A stretch of 64,000 nucleotides of DNA from Actinomycetota bacterium (GTDB lineage: Bacteria; Actinomycetota; Thermoleophilia; BMS3ABIN01). The notes beneath the pieces were generated by a model, which did not search any database, was not told where the DNA came from, and saw only the letters and a list, made by a program, of their open reading frames with translations. The DNA lies in contig JACRMB010000003.1 of the NCBI GenBank assembly GCA_016235065.1, forward strand, positions 593,943-657,942. The letters are read 5' to 3'. A program made the position numbers and the translations under genes. The number at the start of each line of letters is the position of its first letter. Position 1 is the stretch's first letter. Below are positions 27,101 to 35,199 of the stretch, one piece after another.

Positions 27101-27133
27101 CGTATTCAACGGTATACCGAAAAGTTTATCCAC
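24122..27133 (-). CDS. ABC transporter permease, two FtsX domains (MacB-type)
   Basis: The 1003-residue membrane protein has an N-terminal hydrophobic helix (TLMIELLAILAVCMALLGF), a second near 45-70, and a large extracytoplasmic MacB_PCD-like domain to about 300. A first FtsX block of three helices lies near 320-440. Central helices with GMLILGALLTILG and MEMFILSGIAIVAGAIWTV follow, then a second extracytoplasmic domain and a second FtsX block at the C-terminus (GLGLVVGIAALGVIAARSVVERR to IFVLTYSASLLTTYLPSRQASKIYPAEALRYE). Double-FtsX permeases export lipoproteins, peptides or lipids, or act in mechanotransmission. The gene overlaps the end of its ATPase gene by 8 nt. Substrate unknown. Confidence 0.92.
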   Translation of the reverse strand: MDKLFGIPLNTLMIELLAILAVCMALLGFAALRNPVLLKLGVRNITRRKAQTTLIILGLMLTTLLFSSALVTGDTLKHSIDNEALRGYGAIDEIIIDKGDGEKSGGDFTGTRTRIGGTYFSSDVYEKIDTGLSGTGLADGVTPAVIELAPAISPNTKQSIPELTVLGVAGNYAAATEPLVNTAGEELDIARLSTGEAFLGSKAAEDLDVAPGDVIQVFMGREPTTLNIAGVFKDGGKPSEGLSMVLPVEDLWSYAGTSNTYNMILISNTGNEFDGAALSGQVADKVNPLLAGTTLEAQTVKQDVLDEASEAATSLTNIFLILGEFSMVAGVMLIFLIFVMLATERKTELGVMRALGSRRRDILKIFVFEGIVYALLAAGVGVIAGIGVGWAMVRVMSGAFGQVDDFSFAFTVDWRSLVVAYAMGLTATLVVVVVSAWRAGHINIVRAIRDLPEPKRQRRKVWVFGAIGMLILGALLTILGLNSMQLAPFMIGTSLGIIGLPLLARNLGLPERAAFTIAGLGLLVWWLLPAEVVSSLLSLPEMTRGMEMFILSGIAIVAGAIWTVMYNSDILLAFVVSIFRRVKGMPPLLKIAVNYPMRTRFRTGMALAMFALIIFTMSFMSAMLGSFGAIWDNTERLAGGFDIQGLAGYANPVDEVTGKIAASSEGINPDDITAVGSVAVAPVDIRQTGENGGDWQSFVVQGADDGYLENVDYTFQLKSGSYESDAAVWQALADDPGLAVVHSGLVPSPSNLNSDIPSDFMLSGFYADNETLPDVYIEVRDPQTGKARSLKVIGVIESMAMYATNSVFTSKQAIDSITATPAPATSFWFKLKPGVDAAATSKALSRTFFANGMDTRVTAEHLGDMMRSNNMMNRLMQGFMGLGLVVGIAALGVIAARSVVERRHQIGMLRAIGFRRGMVQSTFLLESSFVSLLGIIIGTVLGIGLSYNFITFVSKEIDGVAFKMPWTGIIAIFVLTYSASLLTTYLPSRQASKIYPAEALRYE

Positions 27134-27944
27134 GATCCTTCCTCCTGTTCAGTTCATGCTTCTCGATAAGGCCGTCACGCATCCTGATGATACGGTCTGC
27201 GCGGGCGCCCACCTCGTCGCTGTGGGTGACGACTACGAAGGTCTGTCCCTCGTCGCGGTTCAGCCGCGAGAGCAAGTCCATGATCTCGTTCTGGTTCTCG
27301 CTGTCGAGGTTGCCCGTGGGCTCGTCACACCATACTATCGCCGGATTGTTGACCAGTGACCGGGCGATGGCGACGCGCTGCTGCTGCCCACCGGATAACT
27401 CGGCAGGCCGTTTGTGGGAGTGCTCGGGCAAACCGATGGTCTCAACCCAATTGAGCGCTCGCTTACGTGCCTGGGAGGGCTTGACGCCGGATACCAGCAG
27501 CGGCAGCTCCACGTTCTCGACCACGGTGAGAACCGGCAGCAGATTGAAGGCCTGAAAGATAAAACCCATGTTCCCGGCACGAAAATCCGTCCGGGCGCTG
27601 TCGCGCATGTTATAGATTGACTGGCCGCTGACGACTACTGTACCCTCAGTAGGTTCATCGATGCCGGAAAGGCAGTTGAGCAGAGTCGTCTTGCCACAGC
27701 CACTGGGGCCCATTATCGCAACCATCTCGCCTTCCCGTACGTTGAGGTCGATGCCCTTGAGTGCGTGGACCTTCACCTCGCCGGTGTCGTAGGTCTTGTG
27801 CAGATCGGTCGTGCCGATCATCACTTCTGAAGCTTCCACTGCTTCTATAGCTCCCATTGTTTTGATCGTTTTCATGGCTTCGATTCCTTTCAACTCCACC
27901 GCTTCGTAGCTTGTTTCTGGTTTTTCCCTGGTCGATAGCTTCAT
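27126..27944 (-). CDS. ABC transporter ATP-binding protein (LolD/MacB type)
   Basis: The protein is 272 residues from the ATG at 27944, which has a strong AGGAGG ribosome site 6-7 bases upstream; an ATG at 27977 would add 11 residues. The ATPase core has Walker A GPSGCGKTTLLNCLSG, Q-loop FQAFNLLP, signature LSGGQQQRVAIARSL, Walker B IVWCDEPTGNLD and the H-loop TH. The unusual feature is an N-terminal extension of roughly 40 residues before MIGTTDLHKTY, made of repeated Ala/Glu/Met/Lys. It powers the FtsX permease encoded by the overlapping next gene. A lone receiver protein lies just upstream on the same strand. Confidence 0.93.
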   Translation of the reverse strand: MKLSTREKPETSYEAVELKGIEAMKTIKTMGAIEAVEASEVMIGTTDLHKTYDTGEVKVHALKGIDLNVREGEMVAIMGPSGCGKTTLLNCLSGIDEPTEGTVVVSGQSIYNMRDSARTDFRAGNMGFIFQAFNLLPVLTVVENVELPLLVSGVKPSQARKRALNWVETIGLPEHSHKRPAELSGGQQQRVAIARSLVNNPAIVWCDEPTGNLDSENQNEIMDLLSRLNRDEGQTFVVVTHSDEVGARADRIIRMRDGLIEKHELNRRKDRG

Positions 27945-28029
27945 TGCATTTCCTCCTGAATTCATGAACGTTTTCACTCTTACTGTTAGTTCAGCATCGC
28001 TGGCTGCAGCCTTGCGGTTGCTGCAGGCC

Positions 28030-28440
28030 TCATCTCCCTACAACATGGTCAGCACGGATCTGGCGCGACGATTCTACCGCCGCGCTGATTGCTTCCAGCA
28101 GCCGTTCGGGGGAATCGCCCTTGCTAAAAAAGTAATCAGCTCCGGAAGAGAGCGCCTCTTCGCGGGTCTGCGGATCATTACCTAGAACGATCACCTGAGT
28201 CGTGACGCCAGTGGCGCGTGATCCGGTGACAGCGACGCGACTATCGCCGCCAAGGAACCGTTCGATGCCGGGCAGCTCCCAGTCGACTACGATAAGATCG
28301 GGATGAGTCGCCTCGATAACATCCAGCAGTCTGTCACCGCTGTCGGCTTCGCCAGTCACGCGCAGCCTTGTCTCCATCTCGACTAGCAACCTTAAAGCCG
28401 AGCGGATGGTCGCGCTTTTGTCTGCCAGTACAACTTGCAT
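28030..28440 (-). CDS. Single-domain response regulator receiver, atypical
   Basis: The 136-residue protein is only a CheY-like receiver with no output domain. Asp in LIVVDWELPG is the probable phosphorylation site. The acidic pair near the N-terminus reads VLADKS, so one of the usual two acidic residues is Ala. A Lys is in YFFSKGDSPERLL. Between the phospho-Asp and strand 4 there is an insertion (IERFLGGDSRVAVTGSRATGV), unusual for the family. It is on the same strand as the ABC operon, 85 nt upstream, and divergent from a NarL-type kinase whose start lies at 28621. Which kinase phosphorylates it is unknown. Confidence 0.85.
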   Translation of the reverse strand: MQVVLADKSATIRSALRLLVEMETRLRVTGEADSGDRLLDVIEATHPDLIVVDWELPGIERFLGGDSRVAVTGSRATGVTTQVIVLGNDPQTREEALSSGADYFFSKGDSPERLLEAISAAVESSRQIRADHVVGR

Positions 28441-28620
28441 CGCCGTTACCTTTCTAACGCTTGCTTGCAGTGAGATTATCGAGCAAATGCGCGAGAAAAA
28501 CGCCCGGCAGAGGTAGGGTCTTTGCCCTGGCCATGTGGACAGTCTTTTTCCCGGCCAGTGAGGGAGTGTTCAAGCGGTTGAGAGAGGGATAATATAAGTG
28601 GGTAAACCAGCCGGATCGTT

Positions 28621-30267
28621 ATGGAAGGCACCAGATTCATGGACGAATGTAAAAAAGATCCAAAAAAGGAAGCTCTCAGTCAGTCCTGTTTCGAGCAGTT
28701 GCCGGTGGGCGTCGCCTTCTTCGACGCTGCAGAAAAACTTGAGACCTATAACAGGGCTTGGGAGGAGTTCTGGCAGGGATATGTGGCCGAAGCAGAACCG
28801 GGCCGTGATCTCATCATCCAGCCAGGGATGACCCTGGAAGAGTTGGTTCCCATGGATGGCAAGTCGGCTCGCGACATGAAGAACAAGGTGGCTGAAGAGG
28901 GGTATGCCCGCCAGGATGTCCTTATCGGCGCTCCTGACGGACGCCGTCTTTATTACGAGGTTATCGTTTCGCCGGTGTTCGAGGATGGCGAATACGTCGG
29001 CGCGGTCAACCTGGTGGCCGACGCCTCCCAGCGGTTGGGCTCGCTGGAGGAGTTGGAGGAACACATCATGATGCACTCCGGGGAGGCAGAGAGGCGCCGC
29101 GTGGTCGCCGATGGGCTTGGCGAAGCGCTGGCGATGATCAACTCCAACAGGCCGCTGGATGAAGCGCTCAATTTCATCGTCGACCGGGCGGGCAAGGTGC
29201 TGGGGACAGAAGCGGTCGCTCTGCACCGAATCCAGCTACAGGACGGGCTGATCATACCTGACGCTCAGATCGGCAAGGTGGCCCGCTACATCGCTGACCT
29301 GAAGATCCCGCTTTATGGCGGAGCTGTGGGCGAAGCGATCCTCGCCCGCCAGTCGCTGGTTGTTCCCGACTCGTCGGCACTGATGGAGAACGCGCGCAGA
29401 GCGATGCCTCCTGACCAGCAGCAACTGGTGGAGAAGCTTGTCTCCCGTTATCCGTCGATCCTTGGCATCCCGGTGGTGGTGAAGGATGAGGATTATGGTG
29501 TTCTGGTCTTTTACTATCCGGAGGCGCGTGAGTTCACTGAGGAGGATGTCGAGCTTGCCCGCGCCTTCGCTGACCAGGTGGCACTGGCTGAGGGCAACGC
29601 CCGCCTGCGCGAGATCGTCGAGCTGACGGCTATCGCTGACGAGCGCAACCGTCTGGCGCGCGAGCTGCACGATGCCGTGACCCAGACGCTATTCTCGGCC
29701 TCGATGATCGCTGAGGTCATACCAGCGTTGTGGGATCGCGATGAGGTCGAAGGCCGCAAGCGGCTAGAAGAGCTCCGCATCCTGACCCGCGGAGCCCTGG
29801 CGGAGATGCGTACGTTGCTCCTTGAGTTGAGACCGGCTGTGCTGGAGGAAACTGAGCTTGATGACCTGCTGAGACAGTTGTCTGAGGCTGCCAGCGGTTC
29901 CACTCGCGTGCCGGTGAAGCTGGAGTTCAGCGGTCGCTGCGAGTTGCCGGTCGACACCAAGATTGCCATCTATCGTATCGCCCAGGAAGCGCTCAACAAT
30001 ATCTCCAAGTATGCCGGAGCTTCGAACGTCGCGCTGACGATGGACTGCACGCCGGAAACGGTTAATCTAACAATCCATGATGATGGACGCGGTTTCAGCG
30101 GCGCGGATGGCGCTAGCGACAGCTTTGGCCTTAAGATCATGCAGGAGCGGGCGGAATCCATCGGTGCCGAGCTGGTAATCGATAGCACAATGGGTGAAGG
30201 AACGCGGATCGATCTGTCATGGGCATCTGACAGCGGGGATTCCCGAGAAAGGACGGGCAATGGCTGA
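28621..30267 (+). CDS. Sensor histidine kinase, PAS-GAF-HisKA_3 (NarL-type)
   Basis: The 548-residue soluble kinase has a PAS domain at residues 20-125 (QLPVGVAFFDAAEKLETYNRAW), a GAF domain at about 150-320, and the HisKA_3 dimerisation helix with the phospho-His350 in ERNRLARELHDAVTQTLF. A HATPase_c domain follows (N box IAQEALNNISKYAGA, G1 IHDDGRGF, and GEGTRIDLSW). No membrane helix is seen, so it probably senses a cytoplasmic signal. Its last 8 nt overlap the response regulator start, forming a cognate pair. The start is the ATG at 28621. Confidence 0.92.
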   Translation: MEGTRFMDECKKDPKKEALSQSCFEQLPVGVAFFDAAEKLETYNRAWEEFWQGYVAEAEPGRDLIIQPGMTLEELVPMDGKSARDMKNKVAEEGYARQDVLIGAPDGRRLYYEVIVSPVFEDGEYVGAVNLVADASQRLGSLEELEEHIMMHSGEAERRRVVADGLGEALAMINSNRPLDEALNFIVDRAGKVLGTEAVALHRIQLQDGLIIPDAQIGKVARYIADLKIPLYGGAVGEAILARQSLVVPDSSALMENARRAMPPDQQQLVEKLVSRYPSILGIPVVVKDEDYGVLVFYYPEAREFTEEDVELARAFADQVALAEGNARLREIVELTAIADERNRLARELHDAVTQTLFSASMIAEVIPALWDRDEVEGRKRLEELRILTRGALAEMRTLLLELRPAVLEETELDDLLRQLSEAASGSTRVPVKLEFSGRCELPVDTKIAIYRIAQEALNNISKYAGASNVALTMDCTPETVNLTIHDDGRGFSGADGASDSFGLKIMQERAESIGAELVIDSTMGEGTRIDLSWASDSGDSRERTGNG

Positions 30268-30901
30268 GGAGCAACTTATACGGGTCATTATCGTGGACGA
30301 ACATCCGATGGTGCGAAGCGGCCTGGTCGCGTTCATGGGCATCCACGATGATTTCGAGCTGATTGCAGAGGCCGAATCCGGCGAGGAAGCGGTCGAACTC
30401 TGCATCAAGCACCAGCCGGACATCGTCCTCATGGACTTGATGCTTCCCGGCATGAACGGGGACGAAGCCACCGAAGCGTTACTGAAGGTGTGCCCCGACA
30501 CACGCGTCATCGCCCTCACCAGCTTCCCCGAGGAGGACCTTGTGCAGAGGACGCTCAAAGCTGGTGCAATCAGTTACCTGCTCAAGAATGTATCCGCTGG
30601 AGAGCTGGCCACGGCTATCCGCGATGCATTTAAAGGCAAACCGACCCTCTCCCCCGAAGCGACCAAGGCTCTGATCAATACCACAACCGGTTCACCGGCC
30701 CCGGGCTACGTCCTGACCGGTCGCGAGCTGGAGATACTGGCGATGATGGTGCAGGGGCTGAAGAATCCTGATATCGCCGAGCGCCTCGTGGTGAGCCGCT
30801 CGACTGTGAAGTTCCATGTCAGCAATATTCTGCACAAACTGGGCGTGCGCACCCGAACCGAGGCGGTGGCGCTGGCGTTACAGAGCAAGCTGATGAATTG
30901 A
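30260..30901 (+). CDS. NarL/FixJ-family response regulator, partner of the upstream kinase
   Basis: The 213-residue protein starts at ATG 30260; the frame is open upstream but those residues are not part of the receiver. The receiver has D13-E14 at the N-terminus, phosphoacceptor D59 in IVLMDLMLPG, and Lys in SYLLKNVSAG. A LuxR-type helix-turn-helix (TGRELEILAMMVQGLKNPDIAERLVVSRSTVKFHVSNILHKLGV) fills the C-terminus. It binds DNA as a dimer when phosphorylated. It overlaps the kinase gene by 8 nt, so the two are co-translated. Confidence 0.95.
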   Translation: MAEEQLIRVIIVDEHPMVRSGLVAFMGIHDDFELIAEAESGEEAVELCIKHQPDIVLMDLMLPGMNGDEATEALLKVCPDTRVIALTSFPEEDLVQRTLKAGAISYLLKNVSAGELATAIRDAFKGKPTLSPEATKALINTTTGSPAPGYVLTGRELEILAMMVQGLKNPDIAERLVVSRSTVKFHVSNILHKLGVRTRTEAVALALQSKLMN

Positions 30902-31009
30902 GGGGGTTAATGTCGGGCATAAAGTAGGCGCGGAAACCGCCTCACGCGAGTAACCAGCTACATCTATAGCGGCTCCAGAGTTTTCGCATTGAGTCAGAGC
31001 TGGCAGGCT

Positions 31010-31288
31010 TCACTTATCATTCATGATATCTTTCATCTTTTTTTCTTCCCACTTACTTCCTAGCATCGAGCCATTGAGGGCGAAGACATTTACGGCATGT
31101 AAAATGACTGCGGCACCCCAGAAAATCGTGACCCAGTAGAACCAGAGGCTGTCTGGGCTGGTAATCAGGTTCACTGCGATCAGGAACATGTTAACCACTA
31201 TGAAACTTATCAGATTTGAATAAAATCCCTTGAGCTCAGCTACTCTATGTCTTGCCATCCTCTGCTTATCTTCCTGCGTCGTGTCCAT
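31010..31288 (-). CDS. Small 2TM-domain membrane protein
   Basis: The 92-residue protein matches the 2TM family: an N-terminal amphipathic part, two transmembrane helices (SNLISFIVVNMFLIAVNLI and FYWVTIFWGAAVILHAVNVFAL) joined by a short loop (TSPDSLW), and a charged C-terminus (GSKWEEKKMKDIMNDK). The domain is often attached to LytTR or histidine kinase systems, or stands alone as here. It is transcribed towards the NarL-type pair. Function unknown. Confidence 0.8.
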   Translation of the reverse strand: MDTTQEDKQRMARHRVAELKGFYSNLISFIVVNMFLIAVNLITSPDSLWFYWVTIFWGAAVILHAVNVFALNGSMLGSKWEEKKMKDIMNDK

Positions 31289-31557
31289 TTCGACTCCCTG
31301 GTTAGATTCAATATTCAGCTACATGCCTTTAGTCCCCCGCCTGGTTATTTTTAATCCTTTTTATTTTTGTGAATCACTCATCAGCCCGATGGTCCACCGA
31401 GAACGTCCCGGAATTGATGGTGCACCAGGGAACAAAACTTTGCTGAAAACCGCTGGGCAAGTTACTTTTTGTGACCGGAAGGGAAATAGGAAAATCAGTG
31501 TCCATAGTGTTCTTCCGGGGAGGTCGTCATTTGGTGCCCAGAACCAGGTGTGATCGC

Positions 31558-32568
31558 ATGTTGAGCGCAGTGCCGAAGGTTCGTTTGAGAATATGGTATT
31601 TCGTAGTCGGATTGCTGATGGCATCATTGGTAGTCCCCGGCTGTGCGAACCAGGAACCGACATCGTCCAATGCACAGAAGGAAGGGTTCCCGCTGCTTAC
31701 CGCGGTTAAGGGCACTGGCCAGCTCCCGTCGAATTCCGCGAACAGTTTCTCCTTCGCTGTGTTCGGCGACAACCAGGGGAATCAGCAGGCAGCCCAGACT
31801 GCCGGCAGCATGTTCACAGCGATCAGCAAGCATCAGCCGCAGCCGGATTTCGCTTTTAGCTTAGGGGACATCATTGTGGGAAAGGATCCCAACGATCCGG
31901 ACACGCTTATTCAGCAGAAATACAATGATTACATTTCACTCGTAAAAACTGCGGGGATTCCGGTCTTCAACGCACCTGGCAATCACGAGATGGACGACAG
32001 CAACGACGTGCCCAACGAAAGGATGCATCAACTCTACCTTGAAAGCATTGCTCCCCTTTACGGATCCTTCGATTACGGCAATTCCCGTTTCATTGCCCTG
32101 AACACCGAAGATATCCCGGCTCCGGGCCAGACGCCTCCCACACCGCCCGAGGGTTACCAGTACAGCTATATCGGCGACGCGCAGCTGCAGCAACTCGATG
32201 CGGATCTGGCGGCGAACACCGACAAGACCCATATCTTCATCATGATGCATTATCCGGTCAAACCGCTGATTGCAAAAAATTCTCTCAGCCCGGACAGCCT
32301 CAATAAATTGACCGACATCCTCGCGAAGTATGGCAACGTATCGTTTGTTATGGCGTCACACGAGCATCTTTACTATAACCCGCAGGACCCGTCCAACCTG
32401 ACCTCCATCGCTCCTTTCCGGGCGGGAGACCCCACCGTCTACCTGGTTTCTGGAGGCGCTGGCGCGAAAATAAGTGCTACGCCGCAAAACGGCGGTTTCA
32501 ACCACTACCTGATCTTCAATGTAGACGGCGACAACGTCTCCGTCACGATAAACAGGCTGGATGGTTAG
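31558..32568 (+). CDS. Calcineurin-like metallophosphoesterase lipoprotein
   Basis: The precursor has 336 residues from ATG 31558, chosen because it opens a proper lipoprotein signal (LRIWYFVVGLLMASLVVPGC, Cys29). The metallophosphoesterase motifs are in order: AVFGDNQGN (D71), SLGDIIVG (D104), NAPGNHEMD, MMHYPVK and ASHEHLYYN. This set binds a two-metal centre that hydrolyses phosphate mono- or diesters. It is anchored outside the membrane. Its end overlaps the SGNH hydrolase gene by 8 nt. The substrate could be nucleotides, glycerophosphodiesters or another phosphate ester; the sequence does not decide. Confidence 0.9.
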   Translation: MLSAVPKVRLRIWYFVVGLLMASLVVPGCANQEPTSSNAQKEGFPLLTAVKGTGQLPSNSANSFSFAVFGDNQGNQQAAQTAGSMFTAISKHQPQPDFAFSLGDIIVGKDPNDPDTLIQQKYNDYISLVKTAGIPVFNAPGNHEMDDSNDVPNERMHQLYLESIAPLYGSFDYGNSRFIALNTEDIPAPGQTPPTPPEGYQYSYIGDAQLQQLDADLAANTDKTHIFIMMHYPVKPLIAKNSLSPDSLNKLTDILAKYGNVSFVMASHEHLYYNPQDPSNLTSIAPFRAGDPTVYLVSGGAGAKISATPQNGGFNHYLIFNVDGDNVSVTINRLDG

Positions 32569-33193
32569 GCAGGGCACTATAGATTCGCCGCTGCGAATCG
32601 CCTGTGTCGGCGACAGCATCACGTGGGGAGCTTTGATCTGGCGCCGGAAGCGTGACTGCTACCCTGCGCGTCTGCAACGGCTCCTGGGCGACGGCGTCAT
32701 CGTCGGCAACTTCGGTAGCGTAGGGCACACGGCACAGACCTCAGCGGACCTCCCGTACGAGAACAGCAAGCCGTATCGAGCCAGCAGCGGGTTCGCTCCC
32801 GATGTCGCTCTCATCATGCTTGGCACCAACGATGCCAAAGAGAACAACTGGAACGGCATCGAGAAATTCATTGAGGACTACCGCGCGCTCATCGGGCACT
32901 ACCGTGCGCTACCCTCGTCGCCCAGGATCGTGCTGATGACGCCGCCCTCTGTCTACGCCAAGGGCAGAAGCGGCAAGATCAAGTGGGGTATAGAAGCTTC
33001 GGCTATCGATGAGATGTGTGGTGCGATCCATTCGCTCGCGGGCGATGAGAGGTTTACTTTGATCGATGTGCATGCGGCCACGGCGGGACATCCGGAGGCG
33101 TTCCGCTTCGACGGGATCCATCCTGGGCCGGACGGGGCTGAGCTCATCGCTCAAGCGGCCTTCGGATCGCTTGTCCATTCCTTGAAGGAGTAG
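32561..33193 (+). CDS. SGNH/GDSL-family hydrolase
   Basis: The 210-residue protein has block I CVGDSITWGAL (Ser18 nucleophile), block II NFGSVGHTA, block III MLGTNDAKENNW and block V FDGIHPGPDGAELIAQ with Asp and His. This completes an SGNH hydrolase, often an acetyl-esterase acting on acetylated sugars. There is no signal peptide. It overlaps the metallophosphoesterase gene by 8 nt and lies 58 nt before an alpha-fucosidase gene, suggesting joint work on a decorated oligosaccharide; the substrate is inferred. Confidence 0.88.
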   Translation: MVRQGTIDSPLRIACVGDSITWGALIWRRKRDCYPARLQRLLGDGVIVGNFGSVGHTAQTSADLPYENSKPYRASSGFAPDVALIMLGTNDAKENNWNGIEKFIEDYRALIGHYRALPSSPRIVLMTPPSVYAKGRSGKIKWGIEASAIDEMCGAIHSLAGDERFTLIDVHAATAGHPEAFRFDGIHPGPDGAELIAQAAFGSLVHSLKE

Positions 33194-33251
33194 CGCTGGA
33201 GACCATCGTGCGACGGCCGCGCCGGCCAGTCGTACAGGCGACAGGGAGGAT

Positions 33252-34721
33252 ATGATGTACCAGGGCACTTGGGAGTCGGTGCGCACGCACCCGCTGCCGG
33301 ACTGGTATTCGGACGCGAAGCTTGGCGTGTTCCTGCATTGGGGGCTGTTCTCAGTGCCCGGATGGGCGCCTCAGGTCGATGACGTCCAGGCCGTGCTCAG
33401 GCAGCAGGGCCCGAAGGGTCTGTTGCGCAACAACCCGTACGCCGAGTGGTATCGCAACTCGATGCAGATCGAGGGCTCACCGACTTGGGCCCACCATCGC
33501 GAGACCTGGGGCGTGGACTTCCCCTACGACGGCTTCATCGAAAGGTTCAACGACGGGACCGCCGGGTGCGACGTCGACGCGATCGCGCGCGTGTGCGAGG
33601 AGGCGGGAGCAGGCTACGTCGTACTAACCACCAAGCACCACGAGGGTTTCACGCTGTGGCCGGCGTCGATCCCGCATCCGAAGAAGGGAGCGTATCACGC
33701 GAACCGTGATCTGGTTGGTGACCTGACCGAGGCCGTGCGGGCCCGCGGCATGCGCATGGGACTGTATTACTCGGGAGGTTACGACTGGCCGTGGAACGAC
33801 ATTGTCATGCGCGCGGCCGCCGACACGGTCCTGGCGGTACCCGCGGACCCCGACTACGAGCGCTACGCCACGGCCCATGTGCGCGAGCTCATCGACCGCT
33901 ACCAGCCCGACGTGCTCTGGAACGACATCTGCTGGCCGAGCGGCGGGAACCTGGCCGAGCTGTTCGCCTACTACTACAATCGGGTCCCCGAAGGCGTGGT
34001 CAACGATCGCTGGTTGCAGTCGTCCCACGCGCGTGGCCCATTGGGGGACGCGCTGATTCGTGGCGTGGGCGGGTTGGTGCAGATGCTGTGGAAGCATCTG
34101 CCCGACGACAGGAAGGAGTTGACGTTCCCGACCGCCGAGCACTGCGACTTCAACACGCCCGAGTACACATCCTTCGACACAGTGCGGGAGAAGAAGTGGG
34201 AGGCGACGCGAGGCGTCGGGCACTCGTTCGGAGCCGACCGCAACGAGCGTCCCGAAGACATCGTTACCGCCACCGATCTTGTGCGCTCCTTCTGCGACAT
34301 CATCTCCAAGAACGGAAATCTGCTCATCGGGATCGGGCCGGATGACAACGGCGTCATCCCTTCCGAGCAGGTGCGTCCATTACAGGGGCTCGGGGAGTGG
34401 ATGTCGGTCAATGGGGAAGCTGTGAGCGGGACGCGTCCCTGGGCCTTCGCGGCGGTTGAGACTACGGAAGGCACTCCGGTTCGATTCACTCGGCGCGGGA
34501 CGACCGTCTATGCGATCCTATTGGATCTGCCCGGCCGTCGGGACTTCGGTTTGCGCGGGATCGATCTGTCGCAGGTCAGCGACCCTGTGATGCTGGGCAT
34601 TGACGAGAGACTCGGACTCGCATCGCACGATGATGGGCTGCGACTCACCCTGCCCGAGCGTGTGCCCCTGCAGGCGGCTTACGCGATCCGTCTCGGCGAT
34701 GGTGTTCGACCACTAACGTGA
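33252..34721 (+). CDS. Alpha-L-fucosidase, glycoside hydrolase family 29
   Basis: The 489-residue protein begins with the GH29 barrel signature, YSDAKLGVFLHWGLFSVPGW. YVVLTTKHHEGFTLWPA follows (conserved His pair). The catalytic nucleophile Asp225 lies in PDVLWNDICWPSGG, the expected position in the family. The acid/base residue is poorly conserved in GH29 and cannot be placed. A short beta-sandwich at the C-terminus is present. It has no signal peptide, so the enzyme should act in the cytoplasm on imported fucosides. Codon use is very GC-rich (frequent GCG, GTG), more so than the neighbours, which points to transfer. No sugar transporter is adjacent. Confidence 0.9.
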   Translation: MMYQGTWESVRTHPLPDWYSDAKLGVFLHWGLFSVPGWAPQVDDVQAVLRQQGPKGLLRNNPYAEWYRNSMQIEGSPTWAHHRETWGVDFPYDGFIERFNDGTAGCDVDAIARVCEEAGAGYVVLTTKHHEGFTLWPASIPHPKKGAYHANRDLVGDLTEAVRARGMRMGLYYSGGYDWPWNDIVMRAAADTVLAVPADPDYERYATAHVRELIDRYQPDVLWNDICWPSGGNLAELFAYYYNRVPEGVVNDRWLQSSHARGPLGDALIRGVGGLVQMLWKHLPDDRKELTFPTAEHCDFNTPEYTSFDTVREKKWEATRGVGHSFGADRNERPEDIVTATDLVRSFCDIISKNGNLLIGIGPDDNGVIPSEQVRPLQGLGEWMSVNGEAVSGTRPWAFAAVETTEGTPVRFTRRGTTVYAILLDLPGRRDFGLRGIDLSQVSDPVMLGIDERLGLASHDDGLRLTLPERVPLQAAYAIRLGDGVRPLT

Positions 34722-34814
34722 AATCCTGACAGCCATGTTGACAGCCAACTGGATAAAATTCCTGAGGATGCATGAATACAGTATGAAGGCAGAGCCCTCC
34801 AGTCTTTCGCAGCA

Positions 34815-34847
34815 CAAAGGGCGTAACTCTATTAGTAACGCCCTTTG
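34815..34847. terminator. Hairpin between fucosidase and desulforedoxin genes
   Basis: CAAAGGGCGT and ACGCCCTTTG form a 10-bp stem with a 13-base loop, between the converging genes. The T-run after it is short (TTG), so it may be a weak terminator. Confidence 0.6.
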
Positions 34848-34896
34848 TTGATAGCCGGCTTCCAGATTCAATTCGATCTTCCAGCATTAACTCGAA

Positions 34897-35019
34897 CTAA
34901 CCTTCCACCTTCGTCATCGGCTGTCCGCAACAATGGATCTCTGGATTGCCGCCTTCCTCGATCACGCGGACTACATTCCCGCATAATTCACACTTGAATA
35001 CTTCACCTACGGCTGCCAT
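34897..35019 (-). CDS. Desulforedoxin-type small rubredoxin-like protein
   Basis: This 40-codon gene is preceded by a strong AGGAGG ribosome site. The sequence MAAVGEVFKCELCGNVV... ends with HCCGQPMTKVEG. The four cysteines are C10-x2-C13 and the adjacent pair C30-C31. This is the desulforedoxin Fe(SCys)4 centre, as found alone in desulforedoxin or as the N-terminal domain of desulfoferrodoxin (superoxide reductase), whose catalytic domain is absent here. It carries electrons, probably in oxidative-stress defence of an anaerobe. It faces away from an HxlR regulator gene across an operator-like region. Confidence 0.92.
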   Translation of the reverse strand: MAAVGEVFKCELCGNVVRVIEEGGNPEIHCCGQPMTKVEG

Positions 35020-35136
35020 TTTCAGCACCTCCTGGGTTTTAATGCTGGCCTTCAGGCCATCTGTTCAGTCATTATCCATATGATAGTCTTAACGGTAACA
35101 TAATGCAAGTGCTATACGAAATATAACGATATTCTT

Positions 35137-35152
35137 AATATAGCGCTATATT
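35137..35152. promoter_or_regulatory. Perfect 16-bp palindrome in the desulforedoxin/HxlR intergenic region
   Basis: AATATAGCGCTATATT is an exact palindrome in an AT-rich 180-base region between the divergent genes. It sits upstream of a candidate TATACT box (35162) and is a likely operator for the HxlR dimer. Confidence 0.7.
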
Positions 35153-35199
35153 CTTTAGTGATATACTGTTACTAACGCTGAAAGGAACGTGAACTTAAA

